Shown: positions 43,726 through 52,244, numbered from the stretch's first letter. The stretch: 64,000 nt of DNA from WVYX01 sp039586815 (GCA_039586815.1 JBDHJR010000001.1:1-64000); one strand, 5' to 3'. Notes: generated by a model from the sequence alone, not told the origin. Program-made: numbers and translations.

Positions 43726-45000
43726 ATGGTCAGGGTGCAGACCGTGCATCCCGACTCAATCGGGGCCGAGCTGGGGATCACTCCCGGCTTCGAATTGGCC
43801 TCGATCGACGGGCGCCAGCTCACCGACTTTCTCGACTGGGAGTTCCTCTCCGCCGAGGAGCGCTTCGTGCTGCTGGCCAGCTCGCCGGAGGGGGACGTGT
43901 TCGAGTACGACGTGGAGCGGCGTCACGAGGAACCGCTGGGCATCGAGCTCGAGCCGCCGCACATTCGCCGCTGCGCCAATCGGTGCGACTTCTGCTTCGT
44001 GGACGGGCTCCCCGAGGGACTGCGGGAAACCCTGTATGTGCGGGACGACGACTACCGCCTCTCCTTCCGTTACGGCAACTTCGCGACTCTCACCAATCTG
44101 AAGGCGTGGGACGTCGAGCGGATCCTGGAGTACCGTCTCTCACCGCTCTACGTGTCGGTTCACGCCACCGACCCGGTGGTGCGCCGCAGACTGCTGCGCA
44201 ACCCGCGCGCAGCCGCGATAGTCCCCCAGCTACAGACGCTCGCCGCGGGCGGAATCCGGTTTCACACGCAGATCGTGCTGCAGCCCGGGGTGAACGACGG
44301 CGACGTGCTGCGCCGCTCCCTGGAAGACCTCTACGAGCTGGGCGAAGCGGTACTCTCGGTGTCGGTTGTGCCCGTGGGCCTGACCGAGTTCAGCAAGCAC
44401 CACTTGGTGCGGGAGCCCACCGCGGAGGAATGCCGCACCGCCGTGTCCGCGCTAGAGCGCGCACAGGAGATAGCGCGCGCAGAGCGCGGTGCTCATTGGG
44501 CGTACGGTGCTGACGAGCTCTACATCGTAGCTGAGCTGGAGCTCCCGGCGGCGCAGGGCTACGACGGGTTCAACCAGGTGGAGAACGGGGTTGGCAGCGT
44601 ACGATACCTGCAGCGCTGCATCGAGCACGCCGGGCAGTGGCGCGACCTGGCCGGCATGCGCATCGGCGTGCTAACCGGCACCGCCATGCGGCGCCTCATG
44701 CCGCTCGTTATCGAGACGTTGCGCGGGGCCACCGCCGCGCACTACGAGCTCGTCACCATCGAGAACGAGCTGTTCGGCCCCTCGGTGACCACGGCCGGCC
44801 TGTTACCCGGTCGGGCGTTCCAGCGAGCTCTCGACGATCACCCCGAACTGGACCTCGCGCTGCTACCTGCGGAGTCGGTCAACGACGCCGGGCTATTCAT
44901 CGACGATCTGCGCTTGGAGGACCTGATGGAGGCGGCGCCCATGCCGCTGTCGCTCTCTCACGACTTCGTCGACGCACTCGCGAACGGCAGCACCCCATGA
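43726..45000 (+). CDS. DUF512 protein: PDZ-like plus radical-SAM-like Fe-S protein
   Basis: 424 residues. An N-terminal PDZ-like part (1-75, VHPDSIGAELGITPGFELAS) precedes CANRCDFCFVDGLPEGLRE, where the three Cys are arranged CxxxCxxC as in radical SAM enzymes, then SFRYGNFATLTN. The C-terminal DUF512 domain includes IENELFGPSVTTAGLL. The function of the family is unproven; it is often found next to der, as here (4-base overlap), hinting at a link with ribosome assembly or membrane synthesis. Confidence 0.88.
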   Translation: MVRVQTVHPDSIGAELGITPGFELASIDGRQLTDFLDWEFLSAEERFVLLASSPEGDVFEYDVERRHEEPLGIELEPPHIRRCANRCDFCFVDGLPEGLRETLYVRDDDYRLSFRYGNFATLTNLKAWDVERILEYRLSPLYVSVHATDPVVRRRLLRNPRAAAIVPQLQTLAAGGIRFHTQIVLQPGVNDGDVLRRSLEDLYELGEAVLSVSVVPVGLTEFSKHHLVREPTAEECRTAVSALERAQEIARAERGAHWAYGADELYIVAELELPAAQGYDGFNQVENGVGSVRYLQRCIEHAGQWRDLAGMRIGVLTGTAMRRLMPLVIETLRGATAAHYELVTIENELFGPSVTTAGLLPGRAFQRALDDHPELDLALLPAESVNDAGLFIDDLRLEDLMEAAPMPLSLSHDFVDALANGSTP

Positions 45001-46322
45001 GACAAGCCACGGTCGCGATCATCGGCCGCCCCAACGTGGGCAAGTCCACCCTGTTCAACCGCATCGTGGGCGGGCGGCCAGCCATCGTGGACGACCGGCC
45101 CGGCGTCACCCGCGACCGCCACTACGCGCAGGCCGAATGGTCCGGGCGGCACTTCTGGCTGGTCGACACCGGCGGGTGGGTAATCGGCGTGGACGACGCC
45201 CTGCACAGCAGCGTGCGACAGCAGATCCAGCTCGCCATCGCCGAGTCGGACGTGATCGTGCTCGTGGTGGACACGCAGGACGGCGTGCACCCGGTGGATC
45301 AGGAGGTGGCTGAGTTGCTGCGGCGCCACCGCGACCGCGTCGTGGTCGCCGCCAACAAGGCCGACGATCTGGCCAACGACACGTCGCACCACGCGTTTCA
45401 CGAGCTGGGGCTGGGCGATCCGCAACCGCTGTCCGCGTCCACGGGGAAGGGCAGCGGCGACCTGCTGGATCGCATCGCGTCGCTGCTGCCCGAGAGCGTC
45501 GAGGACTCCGAGCCGGGGGTGGTCCAGGTGGCGGTGGTGGGCCGTCCAAACGTCGGGAAGTCGAGCCTGGTGAACCGTCTGCTGGGCGAGGAGCGCACGG
45601 TGGTGGCGCCGGAGGCAGGGACCACCAGGGACGCCGTGGATTCCCCCTTGCGGTACCATGCCCAAACGCTCAACTTCATTGATACAGCGGGGTTACGGAA
45701 GCGATCGAAAGTAGAGGATGAGATCGAATTCTACTCCGCCCTGCGAACCGAGCGCGCCATCGAACGGGCCGACGTGTGCGTTCTGGTGGTGGATGCCACG
45801 GCCGGAGTGCAGGCCCAGGACCTCAGGATCGCACAGGCGGCGTGGGAACGGGGGGCCGGGCTGGTGGTGGCGGTCAGCAAGTGGGACCTGGTGGACAAGG
45901 ACACCCAAACCGCCGCCGACGGAGAGCGCCAAGTAGTGGAGCGAGCCCCGTTCATGGGCGCCGTTCCGTTCGTATATGTCTCGTCAGTAACGGGCCAGCG
46001 CGCCCGCAAGGTACTCGACCTCATCGTGGCGGTCGCCGAGACGCGCACGAAGCGCGTCGCCACGGCCGACGTGAACCGCGTCCTGCAGGAGCTCGTGGAT
46101 CGCAATCAGCCACCGCAGCGCGGTCGGCGGGAGGTAAAGCTGCTCTACGGATCACAGGTGGCCACGGAACCGCCCACCATCGCCATAGTCACGAACCGGC
46201 CGGACGCGATCCAGGAGTCCTACCGCCGCTATCTCGAGAACGGTTTTCGAGCGGCGTGGGATCTCACGGGATCGCCGCTGCGCATCCGGTTTCGCCGCAA
46301 GCGGGGCAAGGGGAAGCGGTGA
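44997..46322 (+). CDS. der: ribosome assembly GTPase Der (EngA)
   Basis: 441 residues. Two GTPase domains in tandem and a C-terminal KH-like domain. Domain 1 has GRPNVGKST (G1), DTGGW (G3) and NKAD (G4). Domain 2 has GRPNVGKSS, DTAGL and SKWD in place of the usual NKWD. The C-terminal part ends in a basic RIRFRRKRGKGKR tail. Der is essential for 50S assembly. plsY starts in its stop codon (GTGA). The Asn to Ser change in the second G4 is mild compared with that in Era. Confidence 0.96.
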   Translation: MRQATVAIIGRPNVGKSTLFNRIVGGRPAIVDDRPGVTRDRHYAQAEWSGRHFWLVDTGGWVIGVDDALHSSVRQQIQLAIAESDVIVLVVDTQDGVHPVDQEVAELLRRHRDRVVVAANKADDLANDTSHHAFHELGLGDPQPLSASTGKGSGDLLDRIASLLPESVEDSEPGVVQVAVVGRPNVGKSSLVNRLLGEERTVVAPEAGTTRDAVDSPLRYHAQTLNFIDTAGLRKRSKVEDEIEFYSALRTERAIERADVCVLVVDATAGVQAQDLRIAQAAWERGAGLVVAVSKWDLVDKDTQTAADGERQVVERAPFMGAVPFVYVSSVTGQRARKVLDLIVAVAETRTKRVATADVNRVLQELVDRNQPPQRGRREVKLLYGSQVATEPPTIAIVTNRPDAIQESYRRYLENGFRAAWDLTGSPLRIRFRRKRGKGKR

Positions 46323-46933
46323 GCCTGGTTCCCTGGTTGCTCGGTGCATACCTCGTCGGATCGATCCCCACGAGCTTTCTCGCCGCGCGCTACGGTGCGG
46401 GCATCGACCTGCGGGAGCACGGCAGCAAGAACCTGGGTGCCACCAACCTGTACCGCACGCTGGGGTGGGGATACGCCGTCCCAGTCGGGCTGTTCGACGT
46501 GGCCAAGGGCGCCGTCCCGGCATTCCTGGCAGCGGCCTTCCTGCCGCAACCCTGGGCACCGCTCGTGGTGGGCGTAGCGGCGGTGCTGGGGCACGTGTTC
46601 TCCGTGTTCCTGCGGTTCCGGGGAGGCAAGGGCGTGGCGACGGCCGCCGGCGTGGTTCTGGCACTGGCACCGGCAGCCCTCGGCATCGCAGCGCTGGTGT
46701 GGCTCGCCGTGCTGCTCGGTACCGGTTACGTGTCCCTGGCCTCGATGCTCGGCGCGATCGCGTTCCCCGTCGCTGCGCGCCTGGTGTATCCCACCAACGG
46801 CTACGCGCTCGCCGTGGGCATCGCCCTGGCGCTGTTCATCGTCTACACCCACCGCAGCAACATCAAGCGGCTGTTGGCCGGGAGCGAGAACCGCTTCGGC
46901 CGGCGGGGCAGGCAGGCAAAGGAGGAAGCCTGA
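46319..46933 (+). CDS. plsY: acyl-phosphate:glycerol-3-phosphate acyltransferase PlsY
   Basis: 204 residues from a GTG. It has about five membrane segments and the three catalytic motifs: GSIPTSFLAAR, HGSKNLGATNLYRTLGW and FRGGKGVATA. It makes lysophosphatidic acid from acyl-phosphate, the first step of phospholipid synthesis. gpsA, which supplies glycerol-3-phosphate, follows directly; that pairing confirms the call. Confidence 0.95.
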   Translation: MSLVPWLLGAYLVGSIPTSFLAARYGAGIDLREHGSKNLGATNLYRTLGWGYAVPVGLFDVAKGAVPAFLAAAFLPQPWAPLVVGVAAVLGHVFSVFLRFRGGKGVATAAGVVLALAPAALGIAALVWLAVLLGTGYVSLASMLGAIAFPVAARLVYPTNGYALAVGIALALFIVYTHRSNIKRLLAGSENRFGRRGRQAKEEA

Positions 46934-47932
46934 GTGCGGGTCGGCGTGATCGGAGCCGGGAGCTGGGGCACGACCCTCGCCGACCTGCTGGCCGGCAACG
47001 GCCACGAGGTGCACATCTGGGCCCGCGAGCCCGAGGTCGTGGAATCGATCAATCGCGACCACGTGAACACCGTGTTCCTCGCCGACTCGCGGTTGGCGGA
47101 GACTCTGGCGGCACACGCCGATATCGGTGCCGCCCTGGAGGGAACGGAGCTGGTCGTCTCGGCGGCGCCGTCGCACGCGGTGCGCAAAGTGAGTGCGGAC
47201 GTGGGCGAAGCGTTGAGCGGCGCGACCATGCCCGTGGTGAGCATCTCCAAGGGGCTGGAAGCTGAATCGCTCAAGCTCATGAGCGAGGTGCTGAGCGAGA
47301 CGCTGCCGCAGGCGCCCGTGGTGGCGCTGTCGGGTCCGAGCTTCGCCCAGGAAGTGTACGAGCGGCAGCCGACGGCCGTGGTGGCCGCCTCGAGCGACCA
47401 GGCGGCAGCCGAGCTGGTGCAGCAGGTCTTCTCGGCCGCGCACTTTCGTGTCTACACGAGTGACGACGTGGTGGGCGTGCAGCTGGGTGGCGCGCTCAAG
47501 AACGTGATTGCCATCGCCGCCGGGTTACTGCACGGACTCAAGCTGGGACACAACACGCTGGCGGCCCTGATCACGCGCGGCCTGGCCGAGATGAGCAGGG
47601 TGGGGGAGGCGATGGGAGCGAGCCCGCGCACGTTTGCCGGCCTCGCGGGGATGGGCGACCTGCTGCTCACGGCCACGGGCGCCCTTTCCCGCAACCGCTC
47701 GCTGGGGATCGAGCTGGCAGAGGGCCGCACCCTGGAGGAGATCCAGGCGACGCGGCGCACCGTGGCGGAGGGGGTGCGAACGGCGAGAGCCGCCGTGCAA
47801 CTGGCCGAGCGCGCCGGAACCGAGCTGCCCATCGCGGTGGAGGTGGCCAACATCCTGTTCGAAGGGAAGCGGCCCGAAAAGGCGGTGCGCGACCTCATGG
47901 AACGGGAACTAAAGGCGGAGCACTGGCGATGA
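46934..47932 (+). CDS. gpsA: glycerol-3-phosphate dehydrogenase [NAD(P)+]
   Basis: 332 residues from a GTG abutting the plsY stop. The nucleotide-binding loop is GAGSWGTTLA (6-15), followed by VVSISKGLE, ALSGPSFAQEV and the catalytic Lys in LGGALKNVIAIAAG. It makes glycerol-3-phosphate for phospholipids. The next gene overlaps by 4 bases. Confidence 0.96.
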   Translation: MRVGVIGAGSWGTTLADLLAGNGHEVHIWAREPEVVESINRDHVNTVFLADSRLAETLAAHADIGAALEGTELVVSAAPSHAVRKVSADVGEALSGATMPVVSISKGLEAESLKLMSEVLSETLPQAPVVALSGPSFAQEVYERQPTAVVAASSDQAAAELVQQVFSAAHFRVYTSDDVVGVQLGGALKNVIAIAAGLLHGLKLGHNTLAALITRGLAEMSRVGEAMGASPRTFAGLAGMGDLLLTATGALSRNRSLGIELAEGRTLEEIQATRRTVAEGVRTARAAVQLAERAGTELPIAVEVANILFEGKRPEKAVRDLMERELKAEHWR

Positions 47933-48306
47933 CGGCATCGCGTCCCGTGCAGGAGTTCTTCTCGATCGGCGACGTCTGTCAGCTCACCGATCTCAAGCCG
48001 CACGTGCTGCGGTACTGGGAGAGTCAGTTTCGCTTTCTCAATCCCGCCAAGAACCGCTCGGGCAACCGCGTGTACCAGCGGCGCGAGATCGAGCTGATCA
48101 TGCTCGTGAAGCACCTGCTGTACAACGAGAAGTACACGATCGAGGGGGCGCGGCGGCGCATCGAAGAGTATCGCCGCACCGGTCTGCTCAAGTCGGAGGC
48201 CAGGTTCGCACTGCAGAGAGAGACGATCGAGAACCTCTCGGGCGAGCTCCGCACGCTGCTCGACATCCTCGAAGGCAAAGCTCCCGTTGAAGATCCTGGT
48301 CAGTAA
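47929..48306 (+). CDS. MerR-like winged-helix regulator
   Basis: 125 residues. The helix-turn-helix region has FFSIGDVCQLTDLKPHVLRYWE and the wing NRSGNRVYQRREIELI, as in MerR proteins. A coiled-coil dimerisation tail follows without effector-binding Cys residues. This small MerR class often sits among housekeeping genes in Gram-negative bacteria. It lies between gpsA and surE with overlaps on both sides (4 and 20 bases). Targets are unknown. Confidence 0.87.
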   Translation: MTASRPVQEFFSIGDVCQLTDLKPHVLRYWESQFRFLNPAKNRSGNRVYQRREIELIMLVKHLLYNEKYTIEGARRRIEEYRRTGLLKSEARFALQRETIENLSGELRTLLDILEGKAPVEDPGQ

Positions 48307-49036
48307 CGACGACGGCATCCTGGCGCACGGGCTGGAGGTGCTGGCCGAAGTGTGCCGCACGGTGGCGGGCGTGTCCGTCGTGGCACCCGACCGGGAGCAG
48401 AGCGGCGCCAGCCACTCGCTCACCCTGGGCCGTCCCCTGCGCTCCACCGAACGGTCCGACGGCTCGCTCCAGGTGGACGGGACTCCGACCGATTGCGTGC
48501 TGCTCGCACTGGGTGTGCTGCTCGAGGAGCGCCCCGACTTCGTGTTCTCCGGCATCAACCACGGGCCCAACATGGGCGAGGACGTGCTCTACTCCGGTAC
48601 GGTGGCGGCCGCCATGGAGGGTCTGGCGTACGGTATTCCGGGAGTGGCCATCTCCTTCGCGGGTGGAAACATCGAGCTGCTGGAGAGCCACAGGCCGTGG
48701 CTCGACCGGCTGGTGGCAGACATCGTGAATGTCGCCGAGTTCCCCAAGGAGACGTTGCTCAACATCAATCTCCCGCCGGTCCCGGGCGAGGAGATCGAGG
48801 GTATCAGAATCACCACGCTGGGGAAGCGGGTCTACTCCGACTCCCTGGTCAGGACGTCCGATCCGTGGGGGCGGCCGGGGTACTGGATCGGGGGTGGGCA
48901 GATCTCCTGGTCGGGACGGGAGGACTCGGACTTCCGCGCCATCCAGGACCGTCACATCTCGGTTACCCCGCTACACGTGGATCTGACCAACTACGGCCTG
49001 TTGGAGGACGTGCGGGGATGGCGGCTGGGCGGCTAG
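48287..49036 (+). CDS. surE: 5'/3'-nucleotidase SurE
   Basis: 249 residues from a TTG at 48287, the only start that gives the conserved LKILVSNDDGILAHGL opening. Metal and active-site motifs: SNDDG, APDREQSGASHSLTL, SGINHGPNMGEDVLYSGTVA. SurE removes phosphate from nucleoside monophosphates, usually under stress or in stationary phase. pcm follows in a 19-base overlap, the classic surE-pcm pair. Confidence 0.95.
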   Translation: MKILVSNDDGILAHGLEVLAEVCRTVAGVSVVAPDREQSGASHSLTLGRPLRSTERSDGSLQVDGTPTDCVLLALGVLLEERPDFVFSGINHGPNMGEDVLYSGTVAAAMEGLAYGIPGVAISFAGGNIELLESHRPWLDRLVADIVNVAEFPKETLLNINLPPVPGEEIEGIRITTLGKRVYSDSLVRTSDPWGRPGYWIGGGQISWSGREDSDFRAIQDRHISVTPLHVDLTNYGLLEDVRGWRLGG

Positions 49037-49725
49037 CCGACAGCTACGGGGGCTATCGGGCGAGGCTGCTGGAGCGCCTGCGTGAGCAGGGAATCCAGGA
49101 TCTCGCTGTGCTGAGGGCCTTCGGTGAGACACCGCGCCACCTCTTCGTGCCGGAAGCGTTGCGCCATCGGGCATACGAAGACGGGGCGCTGCCCATCGGT
49201 CACGGACAGACCATCTCGCAGCCCACCACGCAGGCGCGCTACCTGGAGGCCCTCCAACTCGACGGGACGGAACGCGTGCTCGAGATCGGGACGGGCTCCG
49301 GATACCAGACGGCGCTGTTGTCCCATGTGAGCCGGATGGTGGTGTCGGTGGAGCGGGTGCCCGAGCTGGCCGAGGCCGCCCGCGCGGCTCTGGATCGAGC
49401 CGAGATCACGGGGGTGATGGTCGTGGTGGGAGACGGCTCCCTGGGGTGGCGCCCCGAGGCCCCCTACGATGCCATCCTGGTGGCCGCCGCCAGCCCCAGC
49501 GTGCCCACGCCGCTGCTGGGGCAGTTGGCGGAGGGCGGCCGGCTGGTCGTGCCGCTCGACGCGGGCCAGGTGCCGCCCGAGGCCCTCAGGGAGCTCCCCC
49601 AGCCCCCGGGCGGACAGGTGCTGGTGCGCGTGACCCGCCGCGGTGGAAGGTGCTACGCCGAGCCGCTCGGAGCGGCGCTGTTCGTGCCCCTGATCGGGAG
49701 GCACGGGTTCGAGGAGGAGGAGTAG
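49018..49725 (+). CDS. pcm: protein-L-isoaspartate O-methyltransferase
   Basis: 235 residues. The substrate motif is GALPIGHGQTISQPTTQA and motif I of the SAM site is VLEIGTGSGYQTALL. It methylates isoaspartyl residues in aged proteins for repair. A C-terminal extension ends in an acidic FEEEE tail. It overlaps surE by 19 bases and is followed one base later by dedA. Confidence 0.95.
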   Translation: MAAGRLADSYGGYRARLLERLREQGIQDLAVLRAFGETPRHLFVPEALRHRAYEDGALPIGHGQTISQPTTQARYLEALQLDGTERVLEIGTGSGYQTALLSHVSRMVVSVERVPELAEAARAALDRAEITGVMVVVGDGSLGWRPEAPYDAILVAAASPSVPTPLLGQLAEGGRLVVPLDAGQVPPEALRELPQPPGGQVLVRVTRRGGRCYAEPLGAALFVPLIGRHGFEEEE

Positions 49726-49726
49726 G

Positions 49727-50395
49727 GTGCTCGAAGCAGTAGTCACGTGGCTCACCGATACCATCCTGCGGCTCGGCTACCCGGGGATCACGGTCCTGAT
49801 GGCCATCGAGTCGTCGTTCTTTCCGTTTCCCAGCGAGGTGGTGCTCCCGCCGGCCGGCTACCTGGCTGCACAGGGCCGCATGAACGCTTGGCTGGCACTG
49901 GGAGCCGGGCTCGCGGGAAGCATGATTGGCGCGTTCGTGAACTACTACGTCGCCGTCTTCCTCGGCAGGCCGCTGCTGCACAAGTACCACCGCTTCTTCC
50001 TGATCAGGGAGGCATCACTGGACCGCGCAGAGGCGTTCTTTCGCCGGCACGGAGAGATCAGCACATTTGTGGGGAGGCTCATCCCGGTGATCCGCCAGCT
50101 CATCTCGCTCCCGGCCGGAATCGCGCGGATGCGGCTGGAGCGGTTCGCGCTGTACACGGCTGTGGGAGCTGGGATCTGGTGCGCGATCCTGACCTTCATC
50201 GGGTGGCAGGTGGGCCGCCACGCCGAGGTCGTGACGGGCTTGGACGCCCTGATCGAGAATCCCGACGTGCAGCGCTACACTACCCTGGCCACGCTTGCCC
50301 TCGTGCCGCTCCTGGTCGTGGTGTTGGGAGTGTACATGTACCGTCAGCGCGCGGGCGGCCGCAGGGACGAGACGGGGGCGGGGAAGCGGCCTTGA
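49727..50395 (+). CDS. DedA-family membrane protein
   Basis: 222 residues from a GTG. Typical DedA/VTT features: a re-entrant N-terminal region with ESSFFPFPSEVVLPPAGYLAA, a conserved GxxxG segment (GAGLAGSMIGAFVNYYVA), then FFRRHGEISTFVGRLIPVIR with GIARM. About five membrane segments. DedA proteins are thought to flip or carry lipids (undecaprenyl-phosphate or phospholipid). The substrate here is unknown. Confidence 0.9.
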   Translation: MLEAVVTWLTDTILRLGYPGITVLMAIESSFFPFPSEVVLPPAGYLAAQGRMNAWLALGAGLAGSMIGAFVNYYVAVFLGRPLLHKYHRFFLIREASLDRAEAFFRRHGEISTFVGRLIPVIRQLISLPAGIARMRLERFALYTAVGAGIWCAILTFIGWQVGRHAEVVTGLDALIENPDVQRYTTLATLALVPLLVVVLGVYMYRQRAGGRRDETGAGKRP

Positions 50396-50679
50396 GCGAG
50401 GCGGACGTCCGGGCAGCCCGCTGGCTCGTCTCAGGACGGGTTCAGGGGGTGGGGTTCCGCTGGTTCACCCAAGGCCACGCCGAGCGCCTCGGCCTGGGGG
50501 GATGGGCCCGGAACCTGCCCGACGGGAGGGTGGAGGTGGTTGCGAGCGGCAGCGCAGCCGCGCTGCGGGAACTGGACGCCGCTTTGCGCGAAGGACCCAG
50601 GTTCGGCCATGTGGATAATGTGGATAAGGACGAGATTCCACATAATGGCATAGACCGTAAATCATTTACCGTCAAATAG
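50392..50679 (+). CDS. acyP: acylphosphatase
   Basis: 95 residues from a TTG overlapping dedA by 4 bases. Catalytic Arg is in SGRVQGVGFRWF and Asn in GWARNLPDGRVEVVASG. It hydrolyses acyl-phosphates, which are also the substrate of PlsY. The last ~25 codons are far more A/T-rich than the rest of the gene and contain two consensus DnaA boxes. Confidence 0.93.
   Translation: MSEADVRAARWLVSGRVQGVGFRWFTQGHAERLGLGGWARNLPDGRVEVVASGSAAALRELDAALREGPRFGHVDNVDKDEIPHNGIDRKSFTVK
50610..50627 (-). promoter_or_regulatory. two tandem perfect DnaA boxes
   Basis: TGTGGATAA at 50610-50618 and again at 50619-50627, directly abutting. Each is the exact complement of the DnaA consensus TTATCCACA. They lie in the 3' part of the acylphosphatase gene, in an A/T-rich patch. 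Confidence 0.6.
50657..50669. repeat. 13-bp perfect palindrome before apt
   Basis: GTAAAT-C-ATTTAC, 12 bases before the apt ATG and across the end of acyP. Perfect symmetry and A/T-richness in a G/C-rich genome suggest a regulator-binding site. Confidence 0.5.
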
Positions 50680-50681
50680 TT

Positions 50682-51239
50682 ATGGCTTCCCAAAAAACAG
50701 CCAAAGATACTTTACGTCATTTGTACGATGCGGTGCGCGAGGTACCGGATTTCCCGGCCGCGGGCGTCGTCTTCCGGGACCTCACGCCGATCTTCCTGGA
50801 CCCGGTGCTGTTTCGGCAGGTGGTGCGCCGCATGGCCGCCCCGGCCAAGGAGCTCGGGGTGGACAAGGTCCTGGGAATCGAGGCCGGAGGCTTCATCCTG
50901 GGCGCCTCCCTGAGCGTCGAGTTGAGGGCAGGCTTCCTGCCGGCCAGAAAGGCCGGCAAGCTGCCACACGACACTCACCAGGTGCCCTACGGGCCGGCTC
51001 ACGGGTCGGAGGCGATCGAGGTGCATCAGGACGCGGTGGAGCCCGGCGAGCGGGTGCTCATCGTGGACGATGTGCTGGCGACCGGCGGCACGGCCCGCGC
51101 CGCTGTGCGCGCGGTGGAGGAGGCAGGCGGCGACGTAGTGGGCGTGTGCATTCTGTTGGAGCTGCTCGAGCTGGACGGGCGCGGCACACTCGACCCAACG
51201 CCGGTGTGGAGGGTGCTGACGTATCCCAGGATGGACTGA
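50682..51239 (+). CDS. apt: adenine phosphoribosyltransferase
   Basis: 185 residues. The PRPP-binding motif is VLIVDDVLATGGTA. FPAAGVVFRDLTPI, GIEAGGFILGA and LPARKAGKLPHDT are typical of APRT. It salvages adenine to AMP. Its first ~15 codons are A/T-rich, unlike the rest. A palindrome lies just upstream. It is the last gene before tRNA-Arg. Confidence 0.95.
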   Translation: MASQKTAKDTLRHLYDAVREVPDFPAAGVVFRDLTPIFLDPVLFRQVVRRMAAPAKELGVDKVLGIEAGGFILGASLSVELRAGFLPARKAGKLPHDTHQVPYGPAHGSEAIEVHQDAVEPGERVLIVDDVLATGGTARAAVRAVEEAGGDVVGVCILLELLELDGRGTLDPTPVWRVLTYPRMD

Positions 51240-51316
51240 ACCACGGACAACGCGTCAACTGCCGCGCACGCCCCGTTGGTTACGGCCCAACGCACGGTTA
51301 GCTTTGTACGCGGCCC

Positions 51317-51390
51317 GCCCCTGTAGCTCAGTTGGATAGAGCAGCGGTTTCCTAAACCGTTGGCCGGGTGTTCGAGTCACCCCAGGGGCA
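51317..51390 (+). tRNA. tRNA-Arg (CCT anticodon)
   Basis: 74 nt. The acceptor is GCCCCTG/CAGGGGC with discriminator A. D arm GCTC/GAGC. Anticodon arm GCGGT-TTCCTAA-ACCGT gives CCT (reads AGG). T arm GGGTG-TTCGAGT-CACCC. CCA is not encoded. It lies between apt and the YfgM-like gene. Confidence 0.97.
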
Positions 51391-51464
51391 CTCCAACCGG
51401 TCGGGGGGGCAGGGGGTCGCGCCCTCGAGATCACGAGAAACACTGCACGCGGACATAGAAGACT

Positions 51465-52133
51465 GTGAGCAATAAGACCACACCCCCAGCAGCACCAGCC
51501 CATCATGACCCGGGCGGTCAGCTCCTAGAGTGGCTGGCCAAGCACAGGCGCAGAGTGATGTTCGGCTTCGCCGCAGTGGCGGCAGTGGCCGTGGCCGTGT
51601 GGTTCGTTCTGGAATACCGTGAGCGCAAGGAGCTGGCGGCGACGAATGCGCTGGACGAGGCGCGCATGGCCCTCCAGTCGGAGAACTTGCCGTTGGCGGC
51701 GAGCGACCTCTCCCGCATCGTCGTGACGTACGGTGGGACGGCAGCCGCTGACGAAGCCACGATCGTGCTGGCCCAGGTACGGCTGCAGCAGGACCAGCCG
51801 ACCGTAGCGGCGGACGAGATCCGCGACGCCCTGGACCGCGGGCTGCGGCCCCAGTTCCGAGCGGCCGCCTTGGGGCTCCTGGGTACGGCCCTGGAGGAGA
51901 TCGGGAGCCACAGCGAGGCGGCCCAGATGTTCGAGCAGGCCGCGCACGCGACCTGGTACGAGTTCGTCGCGGCGCAGTACCTCAGCGACGCCGGACGGGC
52001 TTTCCTTGCGGCGGGCGACACGACGAGTGCCGTCGCCGCCTACGAGAGGATCCTGGACGAGTACGAGGATGCCCCTGTGGGCCGCGAGGCTCGGATCAGA
52101 CTGGCCGAGCTGGGGGCCGCCATGGGCCGCTAG
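51465..52133 (+). CDS. YfgM-like membrane-anchored tetratricopeptide protein
   Basis: 222 residues from a GTG. A cytoplasmic N-terminus (about 1-31) is followed by one membrane segment (32-49, VMFGFAAVAAVAVAVWFV) and a periplasmic helical-repeat domain (about 60-220), as in YfgM/TPR_21 proteins. E. coli YfgM assists periplasmic chaperones at the translocon; here the function is inferred. It is the last plus-strand gene and a terminator follows. Confidence 0.8.
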   Translation: MSNKTTPPAAPAHHDPGGQLLEWLAKHRRRVMFGFAAVAAVAVAVWFVLEYRERKELAATNALDEARMALQSENLPLAASDLSRIVVTYGGTAAADEATIVLAQVRLQQDQPTVAADEIRDALDRGLRPQFRAAALGLLGTALEEIGSHSEAAQMFEQAAHATWYEFVAAQYLSDAGRAFLAAGDTTSAVAAYERILDEYEDAPVGREARIRLAELGAAMGR

Positions 52134-52151
52134 AGGCCCCCGGAGAGGGTC

Positions 52152-52190
52152 GGCGGGCGGGAGTAAGCGGCTCTCGCCCGCCTATTTCTT
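52152..52190 (+). terminator. rho-independent terminator after the YfgM-like gene
   Basis: GGCGGGCGGGAG (52152-52163) pairs with CTCTCGCCCGCC (52171-52182) with one mismatch and a 7-base loop; TATTTCTT follows. It ends plus-strand transcription just short of the dif-like site. Confidence 0.85.
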
Positions 52191-52201
52191 GTGATACATA
52201 A

Positions 52202-52229
52202 AGTGCGTATAAGATATGTTATGTTAAGT
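52202..52229 (+). other. dif: dif site (XerC/XerD dimer-resolution site)
   Basis: A 28-bp element with 11-6-11 organisation. Left arm AGTGCGTATAA (52202-52212) matches the E. coli XerC arm at 9 of 11. The centre is GATATG (52213-52218). Right arm TTATGTTAAGT (52219-52229) matches the XerD arm at 10 of 11. It sits in an A/T-rich patch of the 274-base gap where all plus-strand genes meet all minus-strand genes. XerC/XerD recombine here, aided by FtsK, to separate chromosome dimers. Confidence 0.88.
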
Positions 52230-52244
52230 TCCACTGGGCCGGGG

